Shown here: piece after piece, positions 50,399 to 58,777 of the stretch
Layout: every line of letters starts with the position of its first letter
Numbering within the stretch: position 1 is the stretch's first letter
NCBI GenBank assembly: GCA_017515475.1
Contig: JAFWFS010000007.1
Coordinates: 1-64,000 of the forward strand
Source: Erysipelotrichaceae bacterium
Lineage (GTDB): Bacteria; Bacillota_I; Bacilli_A; Erysipelotrichales; Erysipelotrichaceae
Length of the DNA stretch: 64,000 bases
Direction of reading: 5' to 3'
Program-made: the position numbers and the translations under genes
Notes under the pieces: generated by a model
Database searches by the model: none
Seen by the model: only the letters and a program-made list of their open reading frames with translations
Told to the model about the DNA's origin: nothing

Positions 50399-52084
50399 AT
50401 GAAAACCGCAGTTTCTTCCCCTGAATCTCTCAAGAACACGGAATTTAAGGAAATGAAGGAGATCTGTGCACGAATCAGGGAGAACATCATCGACTATACT
50501 TCGGAAAACGGAGGCTTTCTGGCTTCGAATCTTTCTAATGTCGAAATAGCGGTCGTTTTGAACAGGATATTCGATAAGGATGAAAGAATCCTTTATGCCG
50601 GCAATGATCTGAACTATGCGGATCTGCTTCTGCATGGCTGCGCAGATCTTTCGGCATGCAATGCAACCAGAAAGGACGTGATGGCTGAAAGCCTCGGAAT
50701 GGCATCTGCGATGTCTTTGGAAAAGGACAACTCATCAGTCATTGCCGTGATCAACAGTGCAGATCTGTTGAGTTCCAAGGGACTTGAAGCCCTGCAGATG
50801 ATCCATGCATCGAAGAATAAGGTAATCATTGTCTTTAACGATACGAGAAACGCAAAAGGCGTTAAGGTTCTGGAAAAGGTGATTTCCAGACTTAGAAATA
50901 CGAAATCCTACAATGCGTTGAAAGAGAATGTCAAAGACGCTATCAGACCGGTTAAATTCGGAGATCAGATTATCGAAAGTATCCATGATCTGAAAGGAAA
51001 AGTCAGAAAAACGATAGTGGATGAAGGCGTTTTCGCTCAATACGACATCGATTACATCGGCCCTGTCAACGGACATGATCTCAAGGAACTGGAAAGGGCG
51101 TTTGAACTGGCAAAAGAGAAAAACGGCTCGGTCGTCGTTCACTGTATTACCGTATCCGGAAAGGGATATGAATTTGTCGAAAAAGATCTCAGTCATTCTT
51201 TCGACAGGATCGGCAAGTTCAACAGACAGACCGGGAAGCCGTTGCATTGCGAGACTGATGATTACTGCTTTGCGTCAAGAATCTTAGCCCGATATGTTAA
51301 AAAACAGCTGGCGGCAGATAAGAAATTCTGCTGCCTGATTTCAAACGATGAAGACAGAAACTGTGTTAACGAACTTTTTGCCGCATATCCTGAGAGATGT
51401 TTTATGACACAGTCGGATGTTTCTTCAGGCATATCGTTCGCGATCGGAATGCAGGAAAACGGTTATGGCGTATATCTGCCGCTTAAAGCAAGCGAACTGG
51501 CTGAAGCATATCCGGCTTTATGCAGGATAAAGGAAAACTATCCAAAACCGGTGATCATCTCGCTGATTAAAGACAGCCCTGTCGATTATGATCTGCTGAA
51601 TGTGCTCGACAGGATACATGTCTGTGAACCAAAAGATGCCGAAGGGATTGAAAAAACGGTTCAAACGGCATTACATTCACTCTCTCCGACAATGATCATC
51701 ATTCCGGATGAATGCATGGAATCTGCGATATCGTCGGATAATGGAAGCACAGAAGGGGAAGGGTGGCAAAAAGAAAACAAGAATGATATAAATGAAGTGG
51801 CACTGCTTGCCTACGGTCCCGATACGGTGATGATTCAGAAGATCATCGTAAGCAATTCCTTGCCATACGATCTCTATGAGATGCTGTATCTGAATCCGGT
51901 CGACGAAGGATGCCTGAAGGAGATATTCGAGAAACACTGGCTGGTATTCGTGTATGGGAATCAGTTCAGGAACAGGATACTGGACTACAGACAGAAGCAC
52001 AGGATCTCAACCGAAACAGTATTTATTGAAAAAGAGGATATCAGTGAACTGTTTAAGGAAATGAAGGAAGTAATAGATGCTTAA
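50399..52084 (+). CDS. DXS-like protein with eroded active site
   Basis: Transketolase-fold relative of 1-deoxy-D-xylulose-5-phosphate synthase in the normal dxs position, 561 residues versus about 620. Family traces are clear: ENGGFLASNLSNVEIAVVLNRIFD, IDYIGPVNGHDLKELERAF, VSGKGYEF and AAYPERCF. Key residues are gone. GGH is GGF at 38-40, the GHQxYxHK block is GNDLNYADL, the ThDP/Mg motif GDG is NSAD at 119-122, and the catalytic glutamate of IAEQH aligns with Val341. Part of the pyrimidine domain is shortened. Synthase activity is unlikely. It abuts ispA and overlaps recN by 8 bases. Its role is unknown. Confidence 0.8.
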   Translation: MKTAVSSPESLKNTEFKEMKEICARIRENIIDYTSENGGFLASNLSNVEIAVVLNRIFDKDERILYAGNDLNYADLLLHGCADLSACNATRKDVMAESLGMASAMSLEKDNSSVIAVINSADLLSSKGLEALQMIHASKNKVIIVFNDTRNAKGVKVLEKVISRLRNTKSYNALKENVKDAIRPVKFGDQIIESIHDLKGKVRKTIVDEGVFAQYDIDYIGPVNGHDLKELERAFELAKEKNGSVVVHCITVSGKGYEFVEKDLSHSFDRIGKFNRQTGKPLHCETDDYCFASRILARYVKKQLAADKKFCCLISNDEDRNCVNELFAAYPERCFMTQSDVSSGISFAIGMQENGYGVYLPLKASELAEAYPALCRIKENYPKPVIISLIKDSPVDYDLLNVLDRIHVCEPKDAEGIEKTVQTALHSLSPTMIIIPDECMESAISSDNGSTEGEGWQKENKNDINEVALLAYGPDTVMIQKIIVSNSLPYDLYEMLYLNPVDEGCLKEIFEKHWLVFVYGNQFRNRILDYRQKHRISTETVFIEKEDISELFKEMKEVIDA

Positions 52085-53726
52085 GAGTTTATACATTAAA
52101 GACTATGCGATCATAGATGAATTGAATATCGAATTCAACGAAGGTTTTAACGTGTTTACCGGTGAAACCGGTGCCGGCAAGTCGATCATTGTGGGAGCCT
52201 TGTCTTATCTTATCAGAGGGAAGGCGGATCCTTCTATCATTAGAAGCGGTTCGGAAAAGGCAGTCATAGAAGGGGTATTCTCAGTTGAAGAATACATGAA
52301 AGATGCCTTAAATGAAGCGGAAATCGATTATGACGACGATTTGATCGTGCGAAGGGTCATATCCAGGGACAACCGGAATACGATTAAGATCAATCAGTGT
52401 ACAGTAACGCTGAATTATCTTATTCAGCTGTTTGACGAGCACATCGACATTCATTCTCAGAAGGATTCGCAGTATCTTCTGAATCGCAAGAATCACCTCA
52501 GACTTCTGGATCAGTATGCCGGAAACGAGAAACTGAATGCGGATTACCGGCTGAAATATGAGGATTACCGTAGAGCGGCAAAAGAATATGAAGAACTTGT
52601 TTCTCATACATACAATGATGCGGAACTGGACTATTACCGTTTTGATCTGGACGAACTGGAAAAGGCGCAGCTTGATCTGAATGAAGAAGAAGATCTGCAA
52701 AAGAAGGAAAATCGTTATAAATCAGCTGAAAAGTACATCAGTTCCTTGAGTAATGCTTTGTCGTTGTTCGATGACGATGGGGGAATCAAAGAGAAGCTCA
52801 GCATTCTTACAAAAGAAATCTCCATTGAAGACGACACGATCGAACAGGTCAGACAGAACATTCAGAATCTTTACTATTCTCTGGATGATGAAATTGAAAA
52901 ACTGCGCAGCATTCTGGGCGAGTTTTCGGATGAAGACCTGAATATCGAGTGGATCGAAGAAAGACTGTATCTGTACTCCAGACTTAAGAGAAAGCACGGT
53001 CTGGATACGGAAGGACTGATTGCCAAGAAGAATGAACTGAAACAGAAGATCGCTTTCTTTGAAGACAGAGACTATGTGCTGAATGAAAAGAAACAGGAAA
53101 TCGATAGATTATATGCATTGGTTTTAGAAGCGGGACAGAAGCTGCATGATTCCAGAGAAAGCAAAGCAAGAGAGCTTGAAAACAGGATCATCGCGCAGAC
53201 GGAAGATCTGATGCTGAACAATGTAAGATTCGCAATACAGTTTGAAAAGACTGAACCAACGGTTAACGGTATCGATGATGTGGAATTCTACATCTCTCTA
53301 AACAAGGGCGAAGAGCTGAAACCGTTAAGAAATGTCGCTTCGGGAGGCGAGATCAGCAGGCTGATGCTGGCGCTTAAGACTGTGTTTACTTCATTAAGCG
53401 ATACGACTATGGTCATATTCGATGAAATCGATACAGGCGTTTCAGGAAAAACGGCACTGGCAATAGGGCAGAAGATGGCCGAAATCAGTAGAAAGACCCA
53501 GGTATTGACGATTACCCATCTTGCCGCTGTAGCAGCGTGTGCAGATGTTCATTTCTATATATACAAGCAGGATGATGAAGCGAATTCCAAAACAGGAATC
53601 AGAAAGCTTTCACATGACGAGATCATCAATGAACTGGCTTTCATTTCATCTACCGATAATTCTGAATCGGCAATTAAAGCTGCAGAGGAACTGTATCAGA
53701 CGGCACAGGAAAGCGTTGGAAGATGA
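52077..53726 (+). CDS. recN: DNA repair ATPase RecN
   Basis: SMC-like protein that gathers double-strand breaks. The 549 residues start LKSLYIKDYAIIDELNIEF and hold Walker A GETGAGKSIIVGALSYL (about 30-46). A long coiled coil lies in the middle. The C-terminal ABC signature region is VASGGEISRLMLALK, and Walker B is VIFDEIDTGVSGKTA, with VLTITHLAAVAA. It is a little shorter than B. subtilis RecN (576). It overlaps the DXS-like gene and xerD. The argR and tlyA genes that usually lie between dxs and recN are absent. Confidence 0.97.
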   Translation: MLKSLYIKDYAIIDELNIEFNEGFNVFTGETGAGKSIIVGALSYLIRGKADPSIIRSGSEKAVIEGVFSVEEYMKDALNEAEIDYDDDLIVRRVISRDNRNTIKINQCTVTLNYLIQLFDEHIDIHSQKDSQYLLNRKNHLRLLDQYAGNEKLNADYRLKYEDYRRAAKEYEELVSHTYNDAELDYYRFDLDELEKAQLDLNEEEDLQKKENRYKSAEKYISSLSNALSLFDDDGGIKEKLSILTKEISIEDDTIEQVRQNIQNLYYSLDDEIEKLRSILGEFSDEDLNIEWIEERLYLYSRLKRKHGLDTEGLIAKKNELKQKIAFFEDRDYVLNEKKQEIDRLYALVLEAGQKLHDSRESKARELENRIIAQTEDLMLNNVRFAIQFEKTEPTVNGIDDVEFYISLNKGEELKPLRNVASGGEISRLMLALKTVFTSLSDTTMVIFDEIDTGVSGKTALAIGQKMAEISRKTQVLTITHLAAVAACADVHFYIYKQDDEANSKTGIRKLSHDEIINELAFISSTDNSESAIKAAEELYQTAQESVGR

Positions 53727-54628
53727 ATCTTTCATCGGCATTAAAGGAATTCATTCTTTCCCTGTCGGCATCAGAAGGGAAGGCAGACAATACAATAGAA
53801 TCATATCAGCGTGATTTGAAAAAATACGTCTTTTTTCTGAATGAAAGAGAAATCAATGATATTGAAAAAGTGACAGACGAAGATGTATTTGACTTCGTTT
53901 CATATCTGTATAAACAGAACTATGCAGAATCCAGCATCAGCAGGATGAAGACATCAGTCCGGAATTTTCACCGGTATTTTTCGTTTCGTTATAATAACAA
54001 TGATCCTACGGTAAACTTAAGGGTCTCACAAAAAAGAAAAAGACTTCCGGTTTATGCAACAAAAGAAGAAGTAGAAAAGCTGATGTTGGTATTCAACGAT
54101 GAAAATCAGAACGAACTGTTTGATCATACGATTATTGAAACGATATACGGTCTGGGTTTAAGAGTAAGCGAATGCTGCAATCTCAAAACAAATCAGGTTA
54201 ATCTGGATGATGGATTTGTGAAGATTATCGGAAAAGGGAACAAAGAAAGACTGATCCCGATTCCTGACCGGACAAAGAGATTAATGAAGGAATATTATGC
54301 GAAATTAAGGCCATTATGGCAGAAAAAGAATACGAATGTGTTTTTTATCAATCAGCATGGCAAAAAGATATATTCTGAATATGTCGAAAAAATGCTGAAG
54401 GAAAATGTTTATAAAGCAGGAATCAAGAAGAAGATTACGCCTCATAAATTAAGACACAGTTATGCAACTCATCTTTTGGAAGGGGGAGCCGATCTGCGAG
54501 TGATCCAGGAACTTCTCGGTCATTCTGATATCTCCACTACCGAAATTTATACTCATGTCGAAGCAGAACGGCTTAAAAAAGCATATCTGAATTTCCATCC
54601 GTTTGCTAAAGAAAACAAAGACAACTAG
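53723..54628 (+). CDS. xerD: Site-specific tyrosine recombinase (XerC/XerD-type)
   Basis: Resolves chromosome dimers by recombination at dif. The 301 residues have a SAM-like N-terminal core-binding domain (FILSLSASEGKADNTIESYQRDL) and a complete catalytic set. These are Arg147 in GLGLRVSE, Lys171 in GKGNKERLIP, His241 and Arg244 in HKLRHSYATHLLEGG, His267 in LLGHSDISTTE and Tyr276 in IYTHV. It overlaps recN by 4 bases (ATGA). A dif-like dyad starts 59 bases after its stop. No second Xer gene is in the window; XerD versus XerC is decided by best resemblance only. Confidence 0.93.
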   Translation: MNLSSALKEFILSLSASEGKADNTIESYQRDLKKYVFFLNEREINDIEKVTDEDVFDFVSYLYKQNYAESSISRMKTSVRNFHRYFSFRYNNNDPTVNLRVSQKRKRLPVYATKEEVEKLMLVFNDENQNELFDHTIIETIYGLGLRVSECCNLKTNQVNLDDGFVKIIGKGNKERLIPIPDRTKRLMKEYYAKLRPLWQKKNTNVFFINQHGKKIYSEYVEKMLKENVYKAGIKKKITPHKLRHSYATHLLEGGADLRVIQELLGHSDISTTEIYTHVEAERLKKAYLNFHPFAKENKDN

Positions 54629-54983
54629 CAGGGGGAGAAATAAGTCGGTTTATTTCATTTCCTATCAATCATTTTATCTATATAAAAAAATCGCATAACA
54701 TACATTATGCGAAATATTATAAAAAGCAAAGATCTATATATTTTATTGATTAAATTCATCTTTTCTATATAAAAAAACACTCTGTTTTATACCTTGTTTA
54801 GTAGTTCATATAACAAATTTAATATTTCGTATTAATTTTAAATGTAGTATTTATTTATTTAATTTTTTTTATTATTGCATTTATCAAAAATGTTATCTGA
54901 AACTTAAGATTTATTTGGTTTTAAAGTTTAAATGTTTTATATCATAGATTTGTAAACATATGTTTATTTATTTATCTTTTCAT
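54629..54983. other. AT-rich intergenic region between xerD and hup
   Basis: About 355 bases with very low GC and no plausible gene on either strand. It holds the dif-like dyad (54688-54715), two copies of the 14-mer TCTATATAAAAAAA (54677-54690 and 54764-54777) and long T and A runs. It is the largest non-coding gap in the window. Confidence 0.8.
54688..54715 (-). other. dif: Candidate dif site (Xer recombination site)
   Basis: A near-perfect dyad with 11-6-11 layout: on the plus strand the inner arms are TCGCATAA (54691-54698) and TTATGCGA (54705-54712) around CATACA. Read on the minus strand it contains CGCATAATGTAT then TTATG, and by my alignment from memory it matches E. coli dif at 20 of 28 positions and the Bacillus-type dif consensus at about 20 of 28. 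It lies next to a Xer gene and at a switch in gene orientation. A run of seven T follows the stem on the minus strand, so a terminator is the competing explanation. Confidence 0.55.
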
Positions 54984-55016
54984 AAAAAAACATCTTTTTG
55001 TTGAAGATGTTTTTTT
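54984..55016. terminator. Bidirectional terminator downstream of hup
   Basis: ACATCTT and AAGATGT form a stem around TTTGTTG, flanked by seven A on the left and seven T on the right, so it can work on both strands. Confidence 0.85.
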
Positions 55017-55025
55017 GATAGACTA

Positions 55026-55307
55026 TTATTTTACTGCTTCTTTTAAAGCTTTAGATGCCTTGAATCCAGGAGCCTTTACAGCAGCAATTTCAATCTTTTC
55101 GCCTGTAGCTGGATTAATTCCAATTCTTGGATTTCTTGTCTTTACGACGAATTTACCAAATCCAGAGATATCTGTCATAATACCGGCAGCCAATTTTTCA
55201 GAGATCGTATCAAATAAAGTCGTGATAACTTCGCCAGCTTCTTTCTTTGTGTAGCCATACTTTTCAACTAAAACTTCTGCTAATTCTTTCTTAGTTATTT
55301 TTTCCAT
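55026..55307 (-). CDS. hup: DNA-binding protein HU
   Basis: Nucleoid-associated histone-like protein. The 93 residues start KITKKELAEVLVEKYGYTKKEA, continue with IMTDISGFGKFVVKTRNPRIGINPATGEKI, the beta arms with the DNA-intercalating proline in NPATGE, and end VKAPGFKASKALKEAVK. AAGGAGG is the ribosome site. It is monocistronic with a strong terminator. HU bends DNA and compacts the nucleoid. Confidence 0.97.
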   Translation of the reverse strand: MEKITKKELAEVLVEKYGYTKKEAGEVITTLFDTISEKLAAGIMTDISGFGKFVVKTRNPRIGINPATGEKIEIAAVKAPGFKASKALKEAVK

Positions 55308-55380
55308 TTTTAATTAAAACCTCCTTAATAATTATATATTTTTGAGCATCTTTAAGCAACTTTAAAGCTTAAATCTAGGC

Positions 55381-56313
55381 TTATTGAGAGGATCTTTCAT
55401 GCAATTCATTAAACATTTCGGTTAGCTGCTCTATACTTAAGCCTCTGACTCCGGATGCATTGAAATGCCCTCCCCCGTTGTATTTCATTGCAATATCATT
55501 AACCCGATAATTCTTCTTAGATCTGATGGAACAGTCAAATCTTCCTTCTGATTCAACGGCGAATGCCCAGATGTTCAAATCTATAATGTTGCCGATCTCC
55601 GTAATATGATTTTTCGCTTCCAGCGCAGGGATATCTATATCTGCCAGATCTTCATTATTCAATATGATATAGCCGAAGCTACCTGATATGTTCAGATGTT
55701 TTCTTATATCGGTGATCTTCCTGAAAACTGTAGACGATACATTAAGGATATAATCTGACAGTTCGGAGATAACCAGGTCCCCTTTTTCTGCCAGCAGTGC
55801 TCCCGCTTTCAGCGTGTTTGCTGTGGTGCTGGACGTCCTGAAATTGATCGTATCAGCAAGAATGGCACAATACAGATACTTGCAGACTTCCTTAGACTTG
55901 TAATATGATGCAAAATCTCCGGAAAACAGGATCTCCGTCAGCAATTCGCCTACAGCTCCGGCCTTATCATCGACATAATTCAGATTACCATAGTTTTCAA
56001 TTGCCGGATGATGATCGATCTTGATGATATAATCGCATGATTCAAGCCTCTTATCATCGACTCTGGCTATTGTGGAAGTATCTACAGCAATGCCCAAAGA
56101 TGATTTGATAAACTCGTCCGGAACGTCTTCAGTATAGGGAAACAGATCGTATTCTTCCTTGCCGGCAATCCTGATCTGCTTTTCCTTGAAATTGTCTTTC
56201 AGGAAGCAGCTTAGAGCATATGCCGAAAACATGCAGTCGCCATCCGGACGCTGATGTCTGAATACCGTTATCCGTTCATATTCAAGGATCTTTTCCAGCA
56301 GCTGCTTATACAT
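55381..56313 (-). CDS. nrnA: DHH-family phosphoesterase (NrnA-type nanoRNase/pAp phosphatase)
   Basis: Degrades short oligoribonucleotides and 3'-phosphoadenosine 5'-phosphate. The 310 residues carry motif I in RHQRPDGDCMFSAYAL (about 19-34), the acidic motif in GIAVDTSTIARV, the DHH motif IKIDHHPAIENYG, AILADTINFRTSS, and the C-terminal DHHA1 domain with YNGGGHFNASGVRG. The length fits NrnA (about 313). Its ATG overlaps the ackA stop by one base. It is the last gene of the smc-ftsY-ylxM-ackA-nrnA run. Confidence 0.88.
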   Translation of the reverse strand: MYKQLLEKILEYERITVFRHQRPDGDCMFSAYALSCFLKDNFKEKQIRIAGKEEYDLFPYTEDVPDEFIKSSLGIAVDTSTIARVDDKRLESCDYIIKIDHHPAIENYGNLNYVDDKAGAVGELLTEILFSGDFASYYKSKEVCKYLYCAILADTINFRTSSTTANTLKAGALLAEKGDLVISELSDYILNVSSTVFRKITDIRKHLNISGSFGYIILNNEDLADIDIPALEAKNHITEIGNIIDLNIWAFAVESEGRFDCSIRSKKNYRVNDIAMKYNGGGHFNASGVRGLSIEQLTEMFNELHERSSQ

Positions 56314-57506
56314 TACAAGCCCAGAATCCTAACAGTATCCTTAACGATAGCAAGCTCTTCGTTTGTCGGAACAACGTATACCTTAACCTTGGAATCAGGC
56401 GTAGAAAGCTCTTTTTCACTGTGACATGTGCTGTTGACTTCATAATCGACTCTAAGTCCTAGACCTTCTTCGAGCTTTTTGCAGATCATTTCTCTGACAA
56501 GAGTGGCATGTTCACCAAGACCGGCAGTAAACGTTAATGCATCTACGTGCCCTAGCTGCATGACATAGCCTCCGACGACGTTGATGACTCTATTAACGTA
56601 CAGATCATATGTAAGTTTCGCTCTGTCATTGCCTTCCTTGATCGCATTTTCAACATCGCGGGAGTCGGAAGAAATGCCCGATACACCAAGCATACCCGAT
56701 TTCTTGTTCAGGTATGTCTCCATTTCGTTTGGAGAGCAGCCAAGCTTCTTTGCCATGAAATAAACGACAGTCGGATCGATGTCGCCGCATCTGGTGCCCA
56801 TCATAATGCCTCCCAACGGAGAAAGACCCATGGATGTATTGATACACCTGCCGCCCTTGATGGCTGTAATGGAAGCTCCGGAACCTAAATGCAGCGTAAT
56901 CAGGTTGATATCTTTCAGATCCTTGCCCATCAGTTCTGCCGTTCTTTCCGCAACATATTTGTGCGAAGTACCATGAGCGCCGTATCTTCTTACCTTGTAA
57001 TCTGTATACCATTCGTAAGGAACCGGGAACAGATATGAATCGGCTTCCATGGTCTGATGGAATGCTGTATCAAAAACGAACACATGTTCAATATTCGGCA
57101 ATGCATGACGGAATGCCTCGTAACAGGTCAGATGGGCTGCGTTGTGAAGCGGAGCGATGTCGATCAGTTCTCTTACTTTCGATACGACGTCGACATCTAC
57201 CTTAACGGAATCCTTAAAATACGGTCCGCCCTGGACAATACGGTGTCCGGCTGCCTTGATCTCGTCCAGAGATGCAACGATCTTATACTCAACCAGAGCA
57301 TCCATCAGCAGATCAACTGCTACCTGATGATTCGGAACCGGGACATCCTTGGAGATCTTCTCTCCGTTGACGTTAATACCGAAAATACCCATCGGCAAGC
57401 CGATCCTTTCGATGTTTCCGCTAGTCAGAACCTTTCCTTCAGGCATCTCAAACAACTGGAATTTCAGTGAGGAACTGCCCGAGTTAACCGCCATTACTTT
57501 TGTCAT
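56313..57506 (-). CDS. ackA: Acetate kinase
   Basis: Interconverts acetyl phosphate plus ADP with acetate plus ATP, the fermentative ATP-yielding step. The 397 residues have VNSGSSSLKFQLFEM at the start, AAGHRIVQGG, the second signature VRRYGAHGTSHKYVAERTA, LITLHLGSGASI, GTRCGDIDPTVV, FTAGLGEHATLVREM and the closing EELAIVKDT. It is full length with a GGAGAA ribosome site. The usual partner pta is not here. It is cotranscribed after ylxM with a 10-base gap. Confidence 0.98.
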   Translation of the reverse strand: MTKVMAVNSGSSSLKFQLFEMPEGKVLTSGNIERIGLPMGIFGINVNGEKISKDVPVPNHQVAVDLLMDALVEYKIVASLDEIKAAGHRIVQGGPYFKDSVKVDVDVVSKVRELIDIAPLHNAAHLTCYEAFRHALPNIEHVFVFDTAFHQTMEADSYLFPVPYEWYTDYKVRRYGAHGTSHKYVAERTAELMGKDLKDINLITLHLGSGASITAIKGGRCINTSMGLSPLGGIMMGTRCGDIDPTVVYFMAKKLGCSPNEMETYLNKKSGMLGVSGISSDSRDVENAIKEGNDRAKLTYDLYVNRVINVVGGYVMQLGHVDALTFTAGLGEHATLVREMICKKLEEGLGLRVDYEVNSTCHSEKELSTPDSKVKVYVVPTNEELAIVKDTVRILGL

Positions 57507-57516
57507 AGTTTTCTCC

Positions 57517-57834
57517 TTACCTAATCGTTTTTTCTATTTTTCTGGCATATTCAATCAGAAGATCATTTTCTTCTTTCATCATTTCATTCATAATATCATT
57601 CAGTTTATGATCTTTTTCTATCATTTTAAGGTTTTTTTCATAATCGTAGAGCTGATTCAGCGATCTTTTGATCAGATCCTGAATAGCACTTTTGGATACT
57701 TTGTAGTTCTCAGCAATCTCATTCATCGAAAGATCCTCATTAAAATACTCATCAAGTATATCTCTTTGATGTCTCGTAAGAAGATCTCCGTAATAGTCCA
57801 GCATCAGACATTCCAGTTCCCGGTTACGCTGCAT
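57517..57834 (-). CDS. ylxM: YlxM-family (UPF0122) helix-turn-helix protein of the SRP locus
   Basis: Small protein of 105 residues with a sigma-70 region-4-like helix-turn-helix: LTRHQRDILDEYFNEDLSMNEIA, NYKVSKSAIQDLIKRSLNQLYDYE. Members are encoded beside the signal recognition particle GTPases and help assemble the particle. It normally precedes ffh; here it follows ftsY with an 11-base overlap and ffh is not adjacent. A charged helical C-terminal tail follows. Confidence 0.9.
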   Translation of the reverse strand: MQRNRELECLMLDYYGDLLTRHQRDILDEYFNEDLSMNEIAENYKVSKSAIQDLIKRSLNQLYDYEKNLKMIEKDHKLNDIMNEMMKEENDLLIEYARKIEKTIR

Positions 57835-58777
57835 GTTTCAGTTCTCCTATGATGGATTCAAGATAAAGATCGAAATCAAACGTCTGAATATCGTCGATTC
57901 CTTCCCCTGTCGTGACATATCTTACCGGGACACCGGTCAGGTGCTTGATCGGAATGATGATGCCTCCTTTTGATGTACCGTCCATTTTTGTAAGTATGAT
58001 GCCGTTGAGATCCGTTACTTCATTGAACAGTTCGGCTTGCGAAAGGCCGTTCTGTCCGGTGTTGGCATCGATGACCAGCCATCTGTCGTGCGGAGCTCCT
58101 TCGATCTGTTTTGCTATGACTCTGTTCATCTTCTCCAGTTCGTTCATCAGGTTGACCTTGTTCTGAAGCCTTCCGGCCGTATCGCAAATCAGAATATCCG
58201 CATTTTCTTTTAAAGCAAAACGGCATCCTTCAACAAGAACGGAACTGGGATCTTCGTTCTCTTTTCCGCAGACGCAAGGTACTTCCAGTCTATCGGCAAG
58301 CCGTTTTAGCTGTTCTACGGCACCTGCTCTGAATGTATCCGCCGCAACCAAAACGACACTTTTCCCTTCTTTTTTATAGAGATCCGCCAGTTTTGCACAG
58401 GTAGATGTCTTTCCGGAACCGTTGACACCAACCATCAGGATGACAGAAGGCCCGTTTTCGTTGTATACAGGGTTATCTTCCGGCGTTTCAAAATAGAGCT
58501 CTTTGAAAACATCACTCAGCAGTTCCAGCATCTGATCGGAATTCAGATAGAAAAAAGATTCATCCTCTTTCTGCATGAAACGGTCGCAGATCTGTTCGGC
58601 CGTCTTGTATCCGATGTCTGCTTCGATCAAGGTGATCATCAGCTGTTCCATGAAATCTTCTTTGTTTTTGGTATTGTTTTCGGTTATAAAACGCAGTTTT
58701 CTGCCCAAAGAGCTCTTTGTCTTAGAAAACCCGTGAAGGTATTTTTCTTTACTGGCGTTTGAAGAAAAAAGACCCAT
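57824..58777 (-). CDS. ftsY: Signal recognition particle receptor FtsY
   Basis: Membrane-associated SRP GTPase that delivers ribosomes to the translocon. The 317 residues have a short N domain and a G domain with VGVNGSGKTSTCAKLA (about 118-133), VAADTFRAGAVEQL, LICDTAGRLQNKVNLMNEL and ILTKMDGTSKGGIII. The long acidic A domain of some FtsY proteins is absent, as is usual in Firmicutes. It is sandwiched in the order smc-ftsY-ylxM with one-base and 11-base overlaps. Confidence 0.97.
   Translation of the reverse strand: MGLFSSNASKEKYLHGFSKTKSSLGRKLRFITENNTKNKEDFMEQLMITLIEADIGYKTAEQICDRFMQKEDESFFYLNSDQMLELLSDVFKELYFETPEDNPVYNENGPSVILMVGVNGSGKTSTCAKLADLYKKEGKSVVLVAADTFRAGAVEQLKRLADRLEVPCVCGKENEDPSSVLVEGCRFALKENADILICDTAGRLQNKVNLMNELEKMNRVIAKQIEGAPHDRWLVIDANTGQNGLSQAELFNEVTDLNGIILTKMDGTSKGGIIIPIKHLTGVPVRYVTTGEGIDDIQTFDFDLYLESIIGELKHAA

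Noticed and set aside
54691..54712. Hairpin as a plus-strand terminator for xerD
   Set aside because: No T run follows it on the plus strand. On the minus strand seven T do follow, so a minus-strand terminator remains possible and is listed as the rival to the dif reading.
55351..55373. Dyad TTTAAGC/GCTTAAA downstream of nrnA
   Set aside because: Weak AT-rich stem with a 9-base loop and no T run; it overlaps the hup promoter region and is not convincing as a terminator or operator.
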